Counted from the stretch's first letter, positions 53,583 to 63,384 are shown. The stretch: DNA of 64,000 nucleotides from Candidatus Melainabacteria bacterium (GCA_016212515.1 JACRFZ010000038.1:1-64000); one strand, 5' to 3'. Numbers and translations: made by a program. Notes: generated by a model from the sequence alone, not told the origin.

Positions 53583-54545
53583 ATGAATCCATTACGAACC
53601 CTATTTCTCATGCTCTCTCGCACACCTCCAGCACTGATGCTGCTTGCCATAATCGGACTGGCCGTCCTCATCACTTTCACAGTCACAAGTACAAATGACA
53701 GTCAAAAAGCAGCTCTGGAAGCCAGACTCAAGGAAGCCCAGGAAAAGGCCGGTGCCAAAACCAAAGTTGTCTTTGTCACCAGAGACATTATGGAAGGTGC
53801 CGTCATTGAAGCCGATGCCCTAACGGAAAAGGATATGGAAGTGGGAAGAGTGCCCATGGATGCCCTGCCGGTGGCCAGCAATGCCATAGGTCGAAGAGCC
53901 AAGTTTCCTGTGGCAGCAGGTCAGATTCTCTCTTCACACGACCTGGCCCCCATCGGTCTCAGCCTTGATTTCAACTCTCGTCTGCCCGAAGGCATGAGAG
54001 CCGTAACCTTTGCTGTCGATGCCAATTCCGGTGTGGCAGGCTTCGTCTCGCCCCAGAGTCACGTGGATGTGCTCTCCATGGTGGGCAGTGGTCAGGAGAC
54101 GAAAGTAGCGCCGATACTTTCAGATGTGGAAGTGGTAGCCGTGGGCCAGCAGTTTGAAAGAGAAGCCAAAGGTCAGGTCACTCCGGCCAGTTCGGTCACC
54201 GTAGCCGTGTCACCGGAGGACACCAACAAGCTAATCAAGGCGGTGGCAGCCAGCAAACTCTATCTATCATTGCGCAACGATAAAGACCACATGCCGGTCA
54301 CCACAGTTGATGTCACGGCCCTCTTCGCCGCTCCCAAAAGAACAGCACAGGATCCTCTCGGTGTGCCGGTGACTGCCCTGGAACCGCCTCCGCTGCCAAA
54401 CCCCTTGCAAATGGAGAATCTCCCGATTCCCTCCGGTGCAGTGAACACTTCCGCTTCCGCCTCCGTGCCTATGCCCCCGCCTCTTCATGAGATTGAAGTG
54501 TGGTCAGGCAGCCGCAAAGATGTGATTCAGGTAACTCAAAAATAA
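53583..54545 (+). CDS. cpaB: CpaB/RcpC-like Flp pilus assembly protein
   Basis: About 320 residues from ATG 53583, chosen for its AGGAGG; an upstream GTG would add 17. There is an N-terminal membrane helix (LMLLAIIGLAVLITFTV), then an SAF domain (VVFVTRDIMEGAVIEADALTEKDM...AAGQILSSHDL). RcpC-type sequence follows: EGMRAVTFAVDANSGVAGFVSPQSHVDVLSM. A proline-rich C-terminal tail is extra. CpaB helps assemble the Tad/Flp pilus secretin. Other tad genes are absent here apart from the convergent TadE/G-like gene. Confidence 0.85.
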   Translation: MNPLRTLFLMLSRTPPALMLLAIIGLAVLITFTVTSTNDSQKAALEARLKEAQEKAGAKTKVVFVTRDIMEGAVIEADALTEKDMEVGRVPMDALPVASNAIGRRAKFPVAAGQILSSHDLAPIGLSLDFNSRLPEGMRAVTFAVDANSGVAGFVSPQSHVDVLSMVGSGQETKVAPILSDVEVVAVGQQFEREAKGQVTPASSVTVAVSPEDTNKLIKAVAASKLYLSLRNDKDHMPVTTVDVTALFAAPKRTAQDPLGVPVTALEPPPLPNPLQMENLPIPSGAVNTSASASVPMPPPLHEIEVWSGSRKDVIQVTQK

Positions 54546-54570
54546 TTCCCCAGGCCAAAGCCACCACAGG

Positions 54571-54615
54571 TTGAGAGAGAGCCGCAAACCGGGCTCTCTC
54601 TCAATTTGTATTTTT
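54571..54615. terminator. Strong intrinsic terminator between convergent genes
   Basis: A perfect 13-bp stem, TTGAGAGAGAGCC (54571-54583) with GGCTCTCTCTCAA (54592-54604) and an eight-base loop, is followed by TTTGTATTTTT. It serves the CpaB-like gene; its distal arm contains the stop codon of the opposing gene. Confidence 0.9.
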
Positions 54616-55344
54616 GTCTTTTTGCTGCTTTCTTTTTTTGGAGGTCGGCTCTTGAATCTCAATCATCTCGATGGCCGCACCACCGGATGGCGGCAAGACT
54701 TTGTGGGTACCCTGACAGTTCTTCGGATTCTTCAAGTTGAAAACACAAGTGGTGTGATAAACCAGGTGTTGCCCGTCGCTTTCTAAGGCGCTGGGATTGA
54801 AAAGCAGTACCGGCACCGGCACGAGAGCCCTGGTACTCATGGTAATGGTCAGTTTGCGCAGGGAGGGCGTGATGTTATCGTCAAAAGACGTAATCATAGG
54901 TCTTTCGATAAAGAGCCCGGGCAGGGCGCAGCGATCAAGATAATGCAGGGAAGAATACCAGATGCTGGGAGTGTCCTTACCTTCGGTGGCGGCCTGACCG
55001 GCAAACATAATAGCCTGCTTGCAGCAGCGCTTGTTGTAATCACGTGCCAGAGCCAGTATGGAAACATTCATTACCAATACGGCAAAGACCGAGAGCACAA
55101 GCACCCCACAAACCAGTTCAAAGAGTGAAAATTTGGTAGCTGATTTGGAGTTGGGGACGTTGTTAGCTGCTTGCCCCGCAGGAGTTGCCGGCTCAGACGT
55201 TTCCTGCACCGGCGGTGCAGCGGCAGCCGCTACCGACTCCGTGGCGGTTTCGACCTTAGAATCAGAGGGGGATGCGGCGACTTCCGCGGGCGCAGCCGTA
55301 GCCTCGGTCTCTTGTTCTTTTTTTGATTGCTCAGGCTCTTGCAA
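54601..55344 (-). CDS. TadE/TadG-like membrane-anchored protein
   Basis: A 247-residue protein. A long Ala/Glu/Pro-rich N-terminus (about 1-70) is followed by KFSLFELVCGVLVLSVFAVLVMNVSILALARDYNK, a single helix with the early Glu and tail pattern of TadE-like pseudopilins. A soluble domain and a Lys-rich tail follow. The pairing with a convergent CpaB-like gene suggests a reduced or scattered pilus system. The TadE/G call is moderate. Confidence 0.55.
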   Translation of the reverse strand: MQEPEQSKKEQETEATAAPAEVAASPSDSKVETATESVAAAAAPPVQETSEPATPAGQAANNVPNSKSATKFSLFELVCGVLVLSVFAVLVMNVSILALARDYNKRCCKQAIMFAGQAATEGKDTPSIWYSSLHYLDRCALPGLFIERPMITSFDDNITPSLRKLTITMSTRALVPVPVLLFNPSALESDGQHLVYHTTCVFNLKNPKNCQGTHKVLPPSGGAAIEMIEIQEPTSKKRKQQKDKNTN

Positions 55345-55373
55345 AAAAGTCTCTCCCGGGGGAATTAAGGAAT

Positions 55374-55925
55374 TTAGCCGCCACCCAGTTTCAGTTCACC
55401 AAGATAGGGCAATTCCCTGTACTTCTCAGCATAGTCGAGACCGTAGCCAACTACAAACAAGTCTTCAATTGTAAAGCCTACATAATCGGCTTCCATGGGT
55501 ACGACCCGGCGCGAAGGCTTATCAAGAAAAACCGCCATCTTCAGTGTGGCGGGATTGAACTGATCTTTCAAGTAATCCATAAAGAAGCGGGCAGTGCGGC
55601 CGGAGTCGATGATGTCTTCCACCACCAGGATGTTGCGGCGGGCGATATTGGGCAGTTCCAGATAAGGGGTTTGCACCGAGCCGGAACTTTCGGTGGCACT
55701 GCCGTAGCTGGCCAGTCGCACAAATTCTATCTGTAGAGGATCGGGGGTGGATATCTGCCTGACAATATCGGCAAGGAAGCAAAAAGCCCCTTTCATAACA
55801 CCAATCACCACCGGGTGCTCAAGCTTGGCATAATCGCTGGAGATTTGCTGTCCCATCTCTTTGATTCTCTCTTGAATCTCGGGCTGGGAATAGATAGTCC
55901 GAATAGAATCTACTTGAGTTGCCAC
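55374..55925 (-). CDS. hpt: Hypoxanthine phosphoribosyltransferase
   Basis: A 183-residue purine salvage enzyme joining hypoxanthine or guanine to PRPP. The PRPP loop is ILVVEDIIDSGRTARF. VIGVMKGAFCFLADIVRQ and the Lys-containing VFLDKPSRRVV, VGYGLDYAEKYRELPYLG complete the family signature. It lies 44 bases downstream of guanine deaminase on the same strand, so both are probably one operon. Confidence 0.94.
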   Translation of the reverse strand: MATQVDSIRTIYSQPEIQERIKEMGQQISSDYAKLEHPVVIGVMKGAFCFLADIVRQISTPDPLQIEFVRLASYGSATESSGSVQTPYLELPNIARRNILVVEDIIDSGRTARFFMDYLKDQFNPATLKMAVFLDKPSRRVVPMEADYVGFTIEDLFVVGYGLDYAEKYRELPYLGELKLGGG

Positions 55926-55969
55926 TTAAACCGCCTTTTCACCTGGGCCAAAGATCCTAGCAGGTAACC

Positions 55970-57322
55970 TTACCCGGCTAAATTAACTGACGCCAAATTG
56001 CCGGTTTCTTGTAGCGCTTTGCTAAATATTAGACGTCCCCGCACATAGGTGCGCTCCACAATCCGATCATCCCCCAGGAAAACCAGGCAAGAGAGAATCT
56101 CATCGGTGGGCTGATCAAGGATATCGTCCACTACGCCGGTCTTGGCAGAGGGGTCGAGGACTACGAAGTCGGCCTCCTTGCCTACTTCCAGGCTACCCAC
56201 GACACCATCCATATAGAGTGCGCGGGCACCGCCCAGGGTGGAACGATAAATCAGTTCACGGGGCTCAATCCAGTCGTCCGGTTGAATGAAATTGGCATCC
56301 TTCATGACTTCAAAGAGCGACATATGTGGTCCGGCCGCCACATCAGAACCCAGACCGAACAAGCAACCACACTGCCTGACCCGGTTGTAGGCAAAAACAC
56401 CGCTCTTGAGAAAGAAGTTGGAGCTGGGGCAATGGGCAAGGGCTGCTCCTCTCTGCTTAATGCAGTCCAGATCGCCGTCGTCCAGGTGGATGGCATGGGC
56501 AAAGACACTGCGCTCGCCGGCCAGACCAAAGCGGTCATACATATCCATGTAACTGCGTGCTTCCGGAAAGAGTCCGGCCACGGTCTGAATTTCTTCTCTC
56601 GCCTCGGCTAGATGCGTATGCATATAGGTCCCGGGGAAGCGCTTCCAGAGTTCACCGGTGCCGGACAAAAGTTCAGGAGTAGAGGTCACCCCGAAGCGAG
56701 GAGTGAAGGCGTATTGCAATAAACCATCATGGGCGCCGTGCCATTTCCGGGCCATTTCCATGGAGCCTGTAAGAGACTCTTGGGTTACTTCGCATAAGGC
56801 TGCGGGCGCATTCAGATCCATCATTACTTTGCCCATGATGACGCGGCTGTGGGTGCGAGCCGCTTCCTCAAAGGCAACGTTGCAGGCTTCCTTATGAATG
56901 GTGGTGAAGACCACCGATAAAGTGGTGCCGTTGGCGGCCAGTTCGGCAAAAAACCAGCGGGCGATTCGGCGAGCATAGTCGATATCGGAAAACTTGGACT
57001 CGGCAGGAAAAATGTAACGGTTCAGCCAGGCCAATAAGTGTTGACCCGACTTGGCGGTCTGGGTCACCTGAGGCAGATGCAAGTGCATATCGATGAGACC
57101 GGGCATGATGAGCCGCTTTCCGAAATCCTCAATCTTCACCTGACTGAGAATGGTTCCCAGGTCGGAGCGCTCGCTCAACTGGTCAAAATCACCCAGTGCG
57201 GTCAGCTTTCCATCAGTGACAACCATCAGGCCGCGAGGATAATCTATAAAGGAGTAATCGCCACTCCCGCTTGTGGAGATCGGGCTGACTATATGACCTT
57301 TGTAGGCAGTGATTGAGCTCAT
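55970..57322 (-). CDS. guaD: Guanine deaminase
   Basis: A 450-residue amidohydrolase converting guanine to xanthine. Zinc ligands are visible in LIDMHLHLPQ, HTHLAEAREE and FAHAIHLDD, with the late GSDVAAGPHMSLFEVM block typical of GuaD. KEADFVVLDP closes the composite beta-domain. Together with hpt downstream it handles guanine salvage and degradation. Confidence 0.92.
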   Translation of the reverse strand: MSSITAYKGHIVSPISTSGSGDYSFIDYPRGLMVVTDGKLTALGDFDQLSERSDLGTILSQVKIEDFGKRLIMPGLIDMHLHLPQVTQTAKSGQHLLAWLNRYIFPAESKFSDIDYARRIARWFFAELAANGTTLSVVFTTIHKEACNVAFEEAARTHSRVIMGKVMMDLNAPAALCEVTQESLTGSMEMARKWHGAHDGLLQYAFTPRFGVTSTPELLSGTGELWKRFPGTYMHTHLAEAREEIQTVAGLFPEARSYMDMYDRFGLAGERSVFAHAIHLDDGDLDCIKQRGAALAHCPSSNFFLKSGVFAYNRVRQCGCLFGLGSDVAAGPHMSLFEVMKDANFIQPDDWIEPRELIYRSTLGGARALYMDGVVGSLEVGKEADFVVLDPSAKTGVVDDILDQPTDEILSCLVFLGDDRIVERTYVRGRLIFSKALQETGNLASVNLAG

Positions 57323-57385
57323 GAAAGCCTGTACCCTGTAAGATGTTGAACAACCAAAAGAGCGGCGAACAAGACGACCGGCAAA

Positions 57386-58507
57386 ATGCCAAGCCTACCA
57401 CCTGAGACAATGTGCAAGCAAGAATCTCCCTCTGGAGGGCACGACGGAGAGCTAATCAGACCTGGTTTTCTTAGTTTTCTTAGCTTCCCCGAGGTTCTCA
57501 AGATACTAAAAGAGACCCACCGAATCTGGTCGGGGGGTCTTACTTATTACAGCTACCTTGACTACCTACAAAGACAGGCAAGCAGTGCCTGGGGCCGTCG
57601 CAATCTCAGAATGAGAGCCCTACAACTGGCGGTACCGACAAAAGCCGAGACAGTTAGCATCGGCTCCTCCTGCAAAACTTACAACCTTACATTGAGAGCC
57701 CGAAACCAGGCCGGCAAGGCTTGCCACCTGAACTTTGTCGGTCTCGGGGCCATCTACACTCCGGAGGCTTACCGGGGCAGAGGCTATGCCCGAGTGCTTC
57801 TAAAGTTACTGGAAGAGGAGGCAACGGCGCAGGGTAAGGACGGGCTATTGCTTTTCTCGGACATCGGTAGCGATTTCTATAGTAGCTGCGGCTTCCAGGA
57901 AATGAGCGCTGCTACATTCACCCTCGAACTGCGACCGACAGGCAGCGTCGATGACTGCGATTACCAGGTTGTCAGCCTGAGCGATTACCCCTCCGGCACC
58001 CTGCAGCGCCACTACAGCCGGTGGCTTGCCAGAGAAAGACTGGCAGTGGAGAGGAGTGAGGATTACTTCAATTACAAGATAATGAAAGAGAGTTACTTAC
58101 ACCGCCACTCAAAACTCAGTTGGCCTGAATTGCTCGTGCTTACCGCTCCCGAGATGAACGGCTATGCCATACTGGAATTAGGCGGCGCCACGGTGCGCGT
58201 ACTGGAGATCATTGCTCAGGAGCCGGAACCTTTCTTCAAAGCCATTCTGCATTTTGCCATGAGCCGGAAAGCAAGGCGCATCAGAGGCTGGGAGAGTGTT
58301 CTTGCCGCACTGGCACCCGGCTTTGATCTGAGGCGCTACCTCTTGAGCAGTGTCGAAAAAAATCGCAAGATTCTCACCGACTTCTATTTCGAGGAAAGGA
58401 CCTGGGGCTGCCCTATGATTTTGCCACTAAAACCAGGTCTGGAAGCCGAATTTTCAGAGTGGAGCAATTTTTCTCCCTGCCCTATTTTGGAGCTCGATCA
58501 CCTTTAA
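57386..58507 (+). CDS. GNAT-family acetyltransferase
   Basis: A 373-residue protein. An N-terminal region precedes a GNAT core with the acetyl-CoA loop AYRGRGYARVLLKLLEEEA (about residues 128-146). The C-terminal half (about 190-373) is a second, less conserved domain of the kind found in two-domain Eis-like or SCP2-like acetyltransferases. The substrate is unknown. It is divergent from guaD, with 63 bases between. Confidence 0.8.
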   Translation: MPSLPPETMCKQESPSGGHDGELIRPGFLSFLSFPEVLKILKETHRIWSGGLTYYSYLDYLQRQASSAWGRRNLRMRALQLAVPTKAETVSIGSSCKTYNLTLRARNQAGKACHLNFVGLGAIYTPEAYRGRGYARVLLKLLEEEATAQGKDGLLLFSDIGSDFYSSCGFQEMSAATFTLELRPTGSVDDCDYQVVSLSDYPSGTLQRHYSRWLARERLAVERSEDYFNYKIMKESYLHRHSKLSWPELLVLTAPEMNGYAILELGGATVRVLEIIAQEPEPFFKAILHFAMSRKARRIRGWESVLAALAPGFDLRRYLLSSVEKNRKILTDFYFEERTWGCPMILPLKPGLEAEFSEWSNFSPCPILELDHL

Positions 58508-58562
58508 AAACGCTTGTGGGCAAAGTAAGCTAGGATAAACACGTTGAGAGACTGAGTATTCA

Positions 58563-60209
58563 ATGACAACCGCGACAAAATTAACCAGCCATCTGATTCT
58601 GGAACAACTGCTTTTGGAAGGAGCCTCAGCCGTATTCCACGGACCGCGCTGCAATCCTTCGCCTCTGGTGCAACTTTTGAACACCTCCCAGGTCTTGAAA
58701 TGTGCCCGGGCCCTCTCTGAAAGAGCCGCCAGTTTCATGGCCATCGGACACAGCCAGAGCACAGCCAGACCGCCGGTGCTGATTCTCTCGCCCGGGCAGG
58801 GAGCCCTCAACGCCCTGCCGGCAATTTATACGGCAAAACAAATTCAGGTGCCGCTGATTGTGCTTTGCGAACAGCAGAGCACTCAGATTATGAACGACGA
58901 CCCCGTGCTGGCTCTAGATAACCTGGCCCTGGTGTCGAAACTTACCAAATGGTCAGCGGAAGCCCGCTCCCCCGTGGAAGTAACCAGGCTTATTAGACGT
59001 GCTTTCACGGAAGCGCTGGCGCCGCCCAAAGGGCCGGTGATGTTGTCACTGCCCCTGGACATCCTCTACCAGTATGCCCAATGCGAAGTGATCAACCCGC
59101 CCCATGTAAGTCCCCTCGGGGCTGCCGCCGACAACTTTTTGAAGAAAACAGCCAAATCACTGGTCACCGCCAAGAACCCGTGCATTATTGCCGGCAACGA
59201 AGTCAATCAATTTCGAGCCCGTAAAGAAGTAGTGGTTTTGGCCGAAGTACTGGGATGCCCGGTTTATACGGAGCCCATGCCCACAGGCGTTAATTTTCCC
59301 AATCGCCACCCGCAGTTCGGAGGCGTCCTTCACTTTGGTCTCAGTACCATCAAAGAAAAACTGAAGGAGCACGATCTGGTGCTGGCCCTGGGCATGCAAA
59401 CCAGACTCTCGGCGGAAGCGGACAAAATGTCCCTCTTCAACCCCCGTGCGGCTATCATCCAGGTCAATGTGGAGCCTACCCTGGCCGGCAAGAGCTTGCC
59501 CTGCATTGCAGCGGCTACAGCCGATATTGCTGAAACCATGACGCGCCTGCGTGCTGAAATTCAGCTTCTCGCCGACGCTAAATGCCTGGCCGTGGCAAAA
59601 ATCAGAGCCCAGGAAACCATCAAGCAGATTACGGAAGAGCGTATGAAGCTGGAAGAGGAGCTGGTTTACCCATCCCACAATGATCCCATTTCCCTTTTCT
59701 GGCTGCTGCGCACCCTGGACGGAGTGCGCCCCACCGGCTCCATTATCGTCAACGACATCCTCTCCATCCATGCCGACCCCTGCTCGGTAATGAGCCTGGA
59801 AACAAGCTCTTCCTATGTTTCCTCCAATGCTTGCATAGATGGCTACGGGCTACCGGCCGGTCTCGGAGTGCAGCTATCGCTGACGGCCCAGGAACTGCCG
59901 GTAATAGTGCTCACCAGCGACGAATCCTTCATGCAATGCAGCGAGGCACTCTGGTCGGTGGCCCATTATCAGCTCCCCATCAAGATAGTCATCGTTTCAG
60001 CCGGCGGTGCCGCCCTGCTCATTCAGCCGCAAACACCGGCCCAAATCGGATTCCCGTTCAACAGTCCCACCATCGACTTTCAACAAATGGGACAGGCTAT
60101 GGGGCTGAAGGTATTTACGGCCAAAGTCATGGAAGAAATGGAAGAGGCCATCACGCGCCTCTTTGAAGAAGAAGGCCCCTGCGTTCTCAATGTCAAGGTA
60201 TCCGGCTGA
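58563..60209 (+). CDS. ThDP-enzyme family protein with degenerate cofactor motif
   Basis: A 548-residue homologue of acetolactate synthase/benzoylformate decarboxylase-type enzymes. The N-terminal Pyr domain keeps the ThDP-activating Glu (ALSERAASFMAIGHSQS, E53). In the C-terminal PP domain the GDG-x26-NN motif reads SDES (D453) and SAGG (479-482), so the Mg-ThDP ligating Asn pair and both Gly are lost. Strands around it (LWSVAHYQLPIKIVIVSAGGAALL) still align. It may no longer bind ThDP and could be regulatory or a decayed enzyme. It precedes korAB by 293 bases. Confidence 0.75.
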   Translation: MTTATKLTSHLILEQLLLEGASAVFHGPRCNPSPLVQLLNTSQVLKCARALSERAASFMAIGHSQSTARPPVLILSPGQGALNALPAIYTAKQIQVPLIVLCEQQSTQIMNDDPVLALDNLALVSKLTKWSAEARSPVEVTRLIRRAFTEALAPPKGPVMLSLPLDILYQYAQCEVINPPHVSPLGAAADNFLKKTAKSLVTAKNPCIIAGNEVNQFRARKEVVVLAEVLGCPVYTEPMPTGVNFPNRHPQFGGVLHFGLSTIKEKLKEHDLVLALGMQTRLSAEADKMSLFNPRAAIIQVNVEPTLAGKSLPCIAAATADIAETMTRLRAEIQLLADAKCLAVAKIRAQETIKQITEERMKLEEELVYPSHNDPISLFWLLRTLDGVRPTGSIIVNDILSIHADPCSVMSLETSSSYVSSNACIDGYGLPAGLGVQLSLTAQELPVIVLTSDESFMQCSEALWSVAHYQLPIKIVIVSAGGAALLIQPQTPAQIGFPFNSPTIDFQQMGQAMGLKVFTAKVMEEMEEAITRLFEEEGPCVLNVKVSG

Positions 60210-60502
60210 GGCAACTTCCCAGCTCCGCTCTTCTTTCATTTTTAATTTCCCTCTAATGGTTAAGTGCCGGCTCTCTTCAGTCAGTACCTGTTTGACTTGC
60301 AAAGTATCTCGAAAAGCTTAGCGAAATTGGTATTTACAGGCACTTCTGCAAGAAGAACGGCTAAACTTTAGTTCTGTGCCCAAGGAGCAGCAGGCTTGGG
60401 GAATACTAGCCCGGACTTAACCTGAAACTGCGCCTGTAAGACAGGTACAAGAAAGCACCCAAGGGTACAGACCAAGAACACCAGAAAAATAGGATACGCA
60501 CA
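60210..60502 (+). promoter_or_regulatory. Upstream region of korAB
   Basis: No gene is visible. TTGACT at 60292-60297 is a possible -35 box, but the -10 at normal spacing (AGCTTA) is weak. No riboswitch was recognised. The leader before the GTG start is long enough to contain one. Confidence 0.3.
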
Positions 60503-62329
60503 GTGAAAACGCTAGTTGCAGACAGCAAAGAAAAACTGGGGAAAGGAAAGATAGTCAACGACTTTTCCATCCAGGTAGCCACCGTAAACGGCTCCGGGAG
60601 CCAATCCTCTAATAACGTGCTCATGCGTTCCATCTTCCAGATGGGCATTCCGGTGAGCGGCAAAAACCTCTTCCCCTCCAATATTGCCGGTCTACCGACC
60701 TGGTTCACCATCAGAGTGAATAAAGACGGCTATATTGCCCGCAAGGCAGAAATCGACATCCTCGTGGCCATGAATCCACAGACCGCCATCGACGACGTCA
60801 AGGCCCTTACACCGGGAAGCGTCTGCGTAAGCCCTGTGGAACTGAAACTGGATGCCATTCGTAGCGACGTCAAACATTATCAGGTGCCTTTCAGTGAGTT
60901 GGCGGCCAAAGCCAGCGACAATCTGAAACTGCGCAAACTTCTCACCAACATGATTTACGTCGGTGTCGTGGCTGAACTTCTCAATATCTCCCATCCGGAA
61001 ATTGAAAATGCCATCACCAAGCAGTTCGAAGGCAAAGCCAAAGCCATCGATCTCAACTTGAACGCCGTCAAACTGGGCAGAGAATGGGCCAAAGAAAATC
61101 TCAAGAAAGAAGATGCCTATACAGTCGAGCCCATGGATAAAACCCAGGGCAAAATCATCATCGACGGCAACGCCGCTGCCGCTCTCGGTTGCCTCTTTGC
61201 CGGTGTGACTGTGGTTTCATGGTATCCCATTACACCTTCATCGAGCCTTTGCGAACAGCTCATCGATTATTTGAAAGAGTATCGCATCGATAAAGAAACA
61301 GGCAAAGCGACCTTTGCCGTCGTGCAGGCGGAAGACGAGCTGGCGGCCATCGGTATGTCCCTGGGCGCCGGCTGGGCCGGAGCACGCTCCATGACTTCCA
61401 CCAGCGGACCCGGCATCTCACTCATGTCGGAATTTGCAGGCTACGGTTATTTCACTGAAATTCCCACCGTTGTCTTCGACGTACAGCGAGTCGGTCCCTC
61501 CACAGGCATGCCCACCCGCACCTCGCAGGCCGACCTGACCAGCACCTATATGCTCTCTCACGGCGATACCAAGCACATCATCCTCTTGCCCGGCTCCGTC
61601 AGTGAATGTTATGAGTTGTCGCTGGAAGCCTTCGAACTGGCCGAAAAATTCCAGACACCGGTCTTTGTACTCACCGACCTCGACCTGGGCATGAACAACT
61701 GGATGTCCGATCCTTTTGAGTATCCAACCAAGCCCATAAACCGCGGCAAAGTACTGGACGCAGCCGCCCTTGAAAAAGCCGGCAAGTTCGAGCGCTACAA
61801 AGATGTGGACGGCGACGGTATTCCTTACCGCACCCTGCCCGGTACCGATCATCCGCTGGCGGCCTACTTCACCCGTGGCTCCGGTCACACCGAAAAGGCC
61901 ACCTACACGGAAAAACCGGAAGATTACGTCAACTTGATGAATCGCCTGGAGAAGAAGTTCAACACCGCCCGGCAATTTGTACCGAAGCCGATTCTCTCCC
62001 AAAGCAAAGATGCCAAAGTGGGCATCATCGCTTTCGGCTCCAGCCACTTCGCTGTGGAAGAGTCTAGAGACGAACTGAAAGCAGCCGGTATCAATTCCAG
62101 CTACCTGCGCATCAGAGCTCTACCTTTCACGGACGAGCTTAAAAAATTCGTCACCGACCATGAGCGGGTTTATGTTGTAGAACAAAACCGTGACGGTCAA
62201 ATGCGTGACCTGATTGCACTGGAAATGCCTGAACTAGCCACCAAACTGCGCTCGATCAGACACTACGACGGACTGCCCCTGGACGCCTCGTTTGTCACCG
62301 AAGCCGTGATCCGGGAGGAGAAAAAATAA
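60503..62329 (+). CDS. korA: 2-oxoacid:ferredoxin oxidoreductase, fused gamma-alpha subunit
   Basis: A 608-residue protein. Residues 1 to about 190 are the gamma (CoA/ferredoxin-interacting) domain. The remainder is the alpha pyrimidine-binding domain, with YPITPSSSLCEQL, VVQAEDELAAIGMSLGAGWAGARSMTSTSGPG and PSTGMPTRTSQADL. It oxidatively decarboxylates a 2-oxoacid and reduces ferredoxin. The gamma-alpha order is typical of 2-oxoglutarate types (KorA). GTG start. Its stop overlaps the ATG of korB by one base, indicating fixed stoichiometry. Confidence 0.93.
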   Translation: MKTLVADSKEKLGKGKIVNDFSIQVATVNGSGSQSSNNVLMRSIFQMGIPVSGKNLFPSNIAGLPTWFTIRVNKDGYIARKAEIDILVAMNPQTAIDDVKALTPGSVCVSPVELKLDAIRSDVKHYQVPFSELAAKASDNLKLRKLLTNMIYVGVVAELLNISHPEIENAITKQFEGKAKAIDLNLNAVKLGREWAKENLKKEDAYTVEPMDKTQGKIIIDGNAAAALGCLFAGVTVVSWYPITPSSSLCEQLIDYLKEYRIDKETGKATFAVVQAEDELAAIGMSLGAGWAGARSMTSTSGPGISLMSEFAGYGYFTEIPTVVFDVQRVGPSTGMPTRTSQADLTSTYMLSHGDTKHIILLPGSVSECYELSLEAFELAEKFQTPVFVLTDLDLGMNNWMSDPFEYPTKPINRGKVLDAAALEKAGKFERYKDVDGDGIPYRTLPGTDHPLAAYFTRGSGHTEKATYTEKPEDYVNLMNRLEKKFNTARQFVPKPILSQSKDAKVGIIAFGSSHFAVEESRDELKAAGINSSYLRIRALPFTDELKKFVTDHERVYVVEQNRDGQMRDLIALEMPELATKLRSIRHYDGLPLDASFVTEAVIREEKK

Positions 62330-63360
62330 TGACCACGTCAGCACCTAAAACTAACCGCATCGGCTTGACCCTGGCCGACTACAAAGGTTCCCCTTCGACC
62401 CTTTGTGACGGCTGCGGACACGACGCCATCACCAGCCAGATCATCAAGTCGTTTTTCGAACTTGGTTTGTCACCACACCAGGTGGCAAAGCTATCCGGCA
62501 TCGGTTGCTCCTCGAAGACACCGGCCTACTTCTTGAACCAGGCCCACGGCTTCAACGCCGTGCACGGACGCATGCCTTCCATCGCTACAGGCGTCAGCAT
62601 GGCCAATCACAACTTGACCATGATCGCCGTATCAGGCGACGGCGACACCGCCTCCATCGGACTGGGACAGTTCTGCCACCTGGTCAGACGTAACGTGCCC
62701 ATGATCTACATCGTGGAAAACAACGGCGTCTACGGTCTCACCAAAGGACAGTTCTCGGCCACCGCCGATCTCGGCTCCAAGCTGAAAACAGGTGTTCTGA
62801 ACGAACTGCCTCCCATCGACCTCTGTGGTCTGGCCATCGAACTGGGTTGCGGCTTCGTAGGCCGTTCCTTCGCAGGCGATCCCAAACAGTTGACGGCTCT
62901 CATCAAAGCAGCCGCCTCCCACAAAGGCACCGCCGTATTGGACGTGATCAGCCCTTGTGTCACCTTCAACAACCACGAAGGCTCCACCAAGAGCTACAAG
63001 TACGCCAAAGAAATGGAAACTCCCTTGCATGAGCTGGGTTACATACCTTTCTTCGAGCAAATCAACGTCGAGTACGAACCGGGTTCCGTGCAAGAAGTGG
63101 AATTGCATGACGGCTCCAAAATCACCCTCAAGAAAACCGAGCATGATTACGATCCGACTTGCGCCATTAATGCTATGAAGACCATCAAGCAAGCCCACAT
63201 CGACAAGCAGTTCCTCACCGGTCTGCTCTATATCGATGAGCAAAAGCCTGATTTCACCTCGCTCTTGCGCGTTGGTGAAGCACCGCTTGCCACCTTGCCT
63301 GAAGAGAAAACCAGACCGAGCAAGGAAGTACTCAAAGAAATCATGGAAGCTCTCATGTAA
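62329..63360 (+). CDS. korB: 2-oxoacid:ferredoxin oxidoreductase, beta subunit
   Basis: A 343-residue ThDP- and [4Fe-4S]-binding subunit. Cysteine ligands appear in CDGCGHDA, GIGCSS and ISPCVTFNNHEG. The ThDP motif is intact: VSGDGDTASIG...VENNGVYGLTKGQ. It works with KorA on 2-oxoglutarate or a related 2-oxoacid; no separate delta/ferredoxin gene is present. A strong terminator follows. Confidence 0.94.
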   Translation: MTTSAPKTNRIGLTLADYKGSPSTLCDGCGHDAITSQIIKSFFELGLSPHQVAKLSGIGCSSKTPAYFLNQAHGFNAVHGRMPSIATGVSMANHNLTMIAVSGDGDTASIGLGQFCHLVRRNVPMIYIVENNGVYGLTKGQFSATADLGSKLKTGVLNELPPIDLCGLAIELGCGFVGRSFAGDPKQLTALIKAAASHKGTAVLDVISPCVTFNNHEGSTKSYKYAKEMETPLHELGYIPFFEQINVEYEPGSVQEVELHDGSKITLKKTEHDYDPTCAINAMKTIKQAHIDKQFLTGLLYIDEQKPDFTSLLRVGEAPLATLPEEKTRPSKEVLKEIMEALM

Positions 63361-63384
63361 CTCGGTAACTACCTGTACGTTCTG

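Noticed and set aside
53263-53592. A 109-codon minus-strand frame upstream of cpaB
   Set aside because: It runs through the palindrome and tandem repeat and over the cpaB ribosome site, and its composition is not protein-like.
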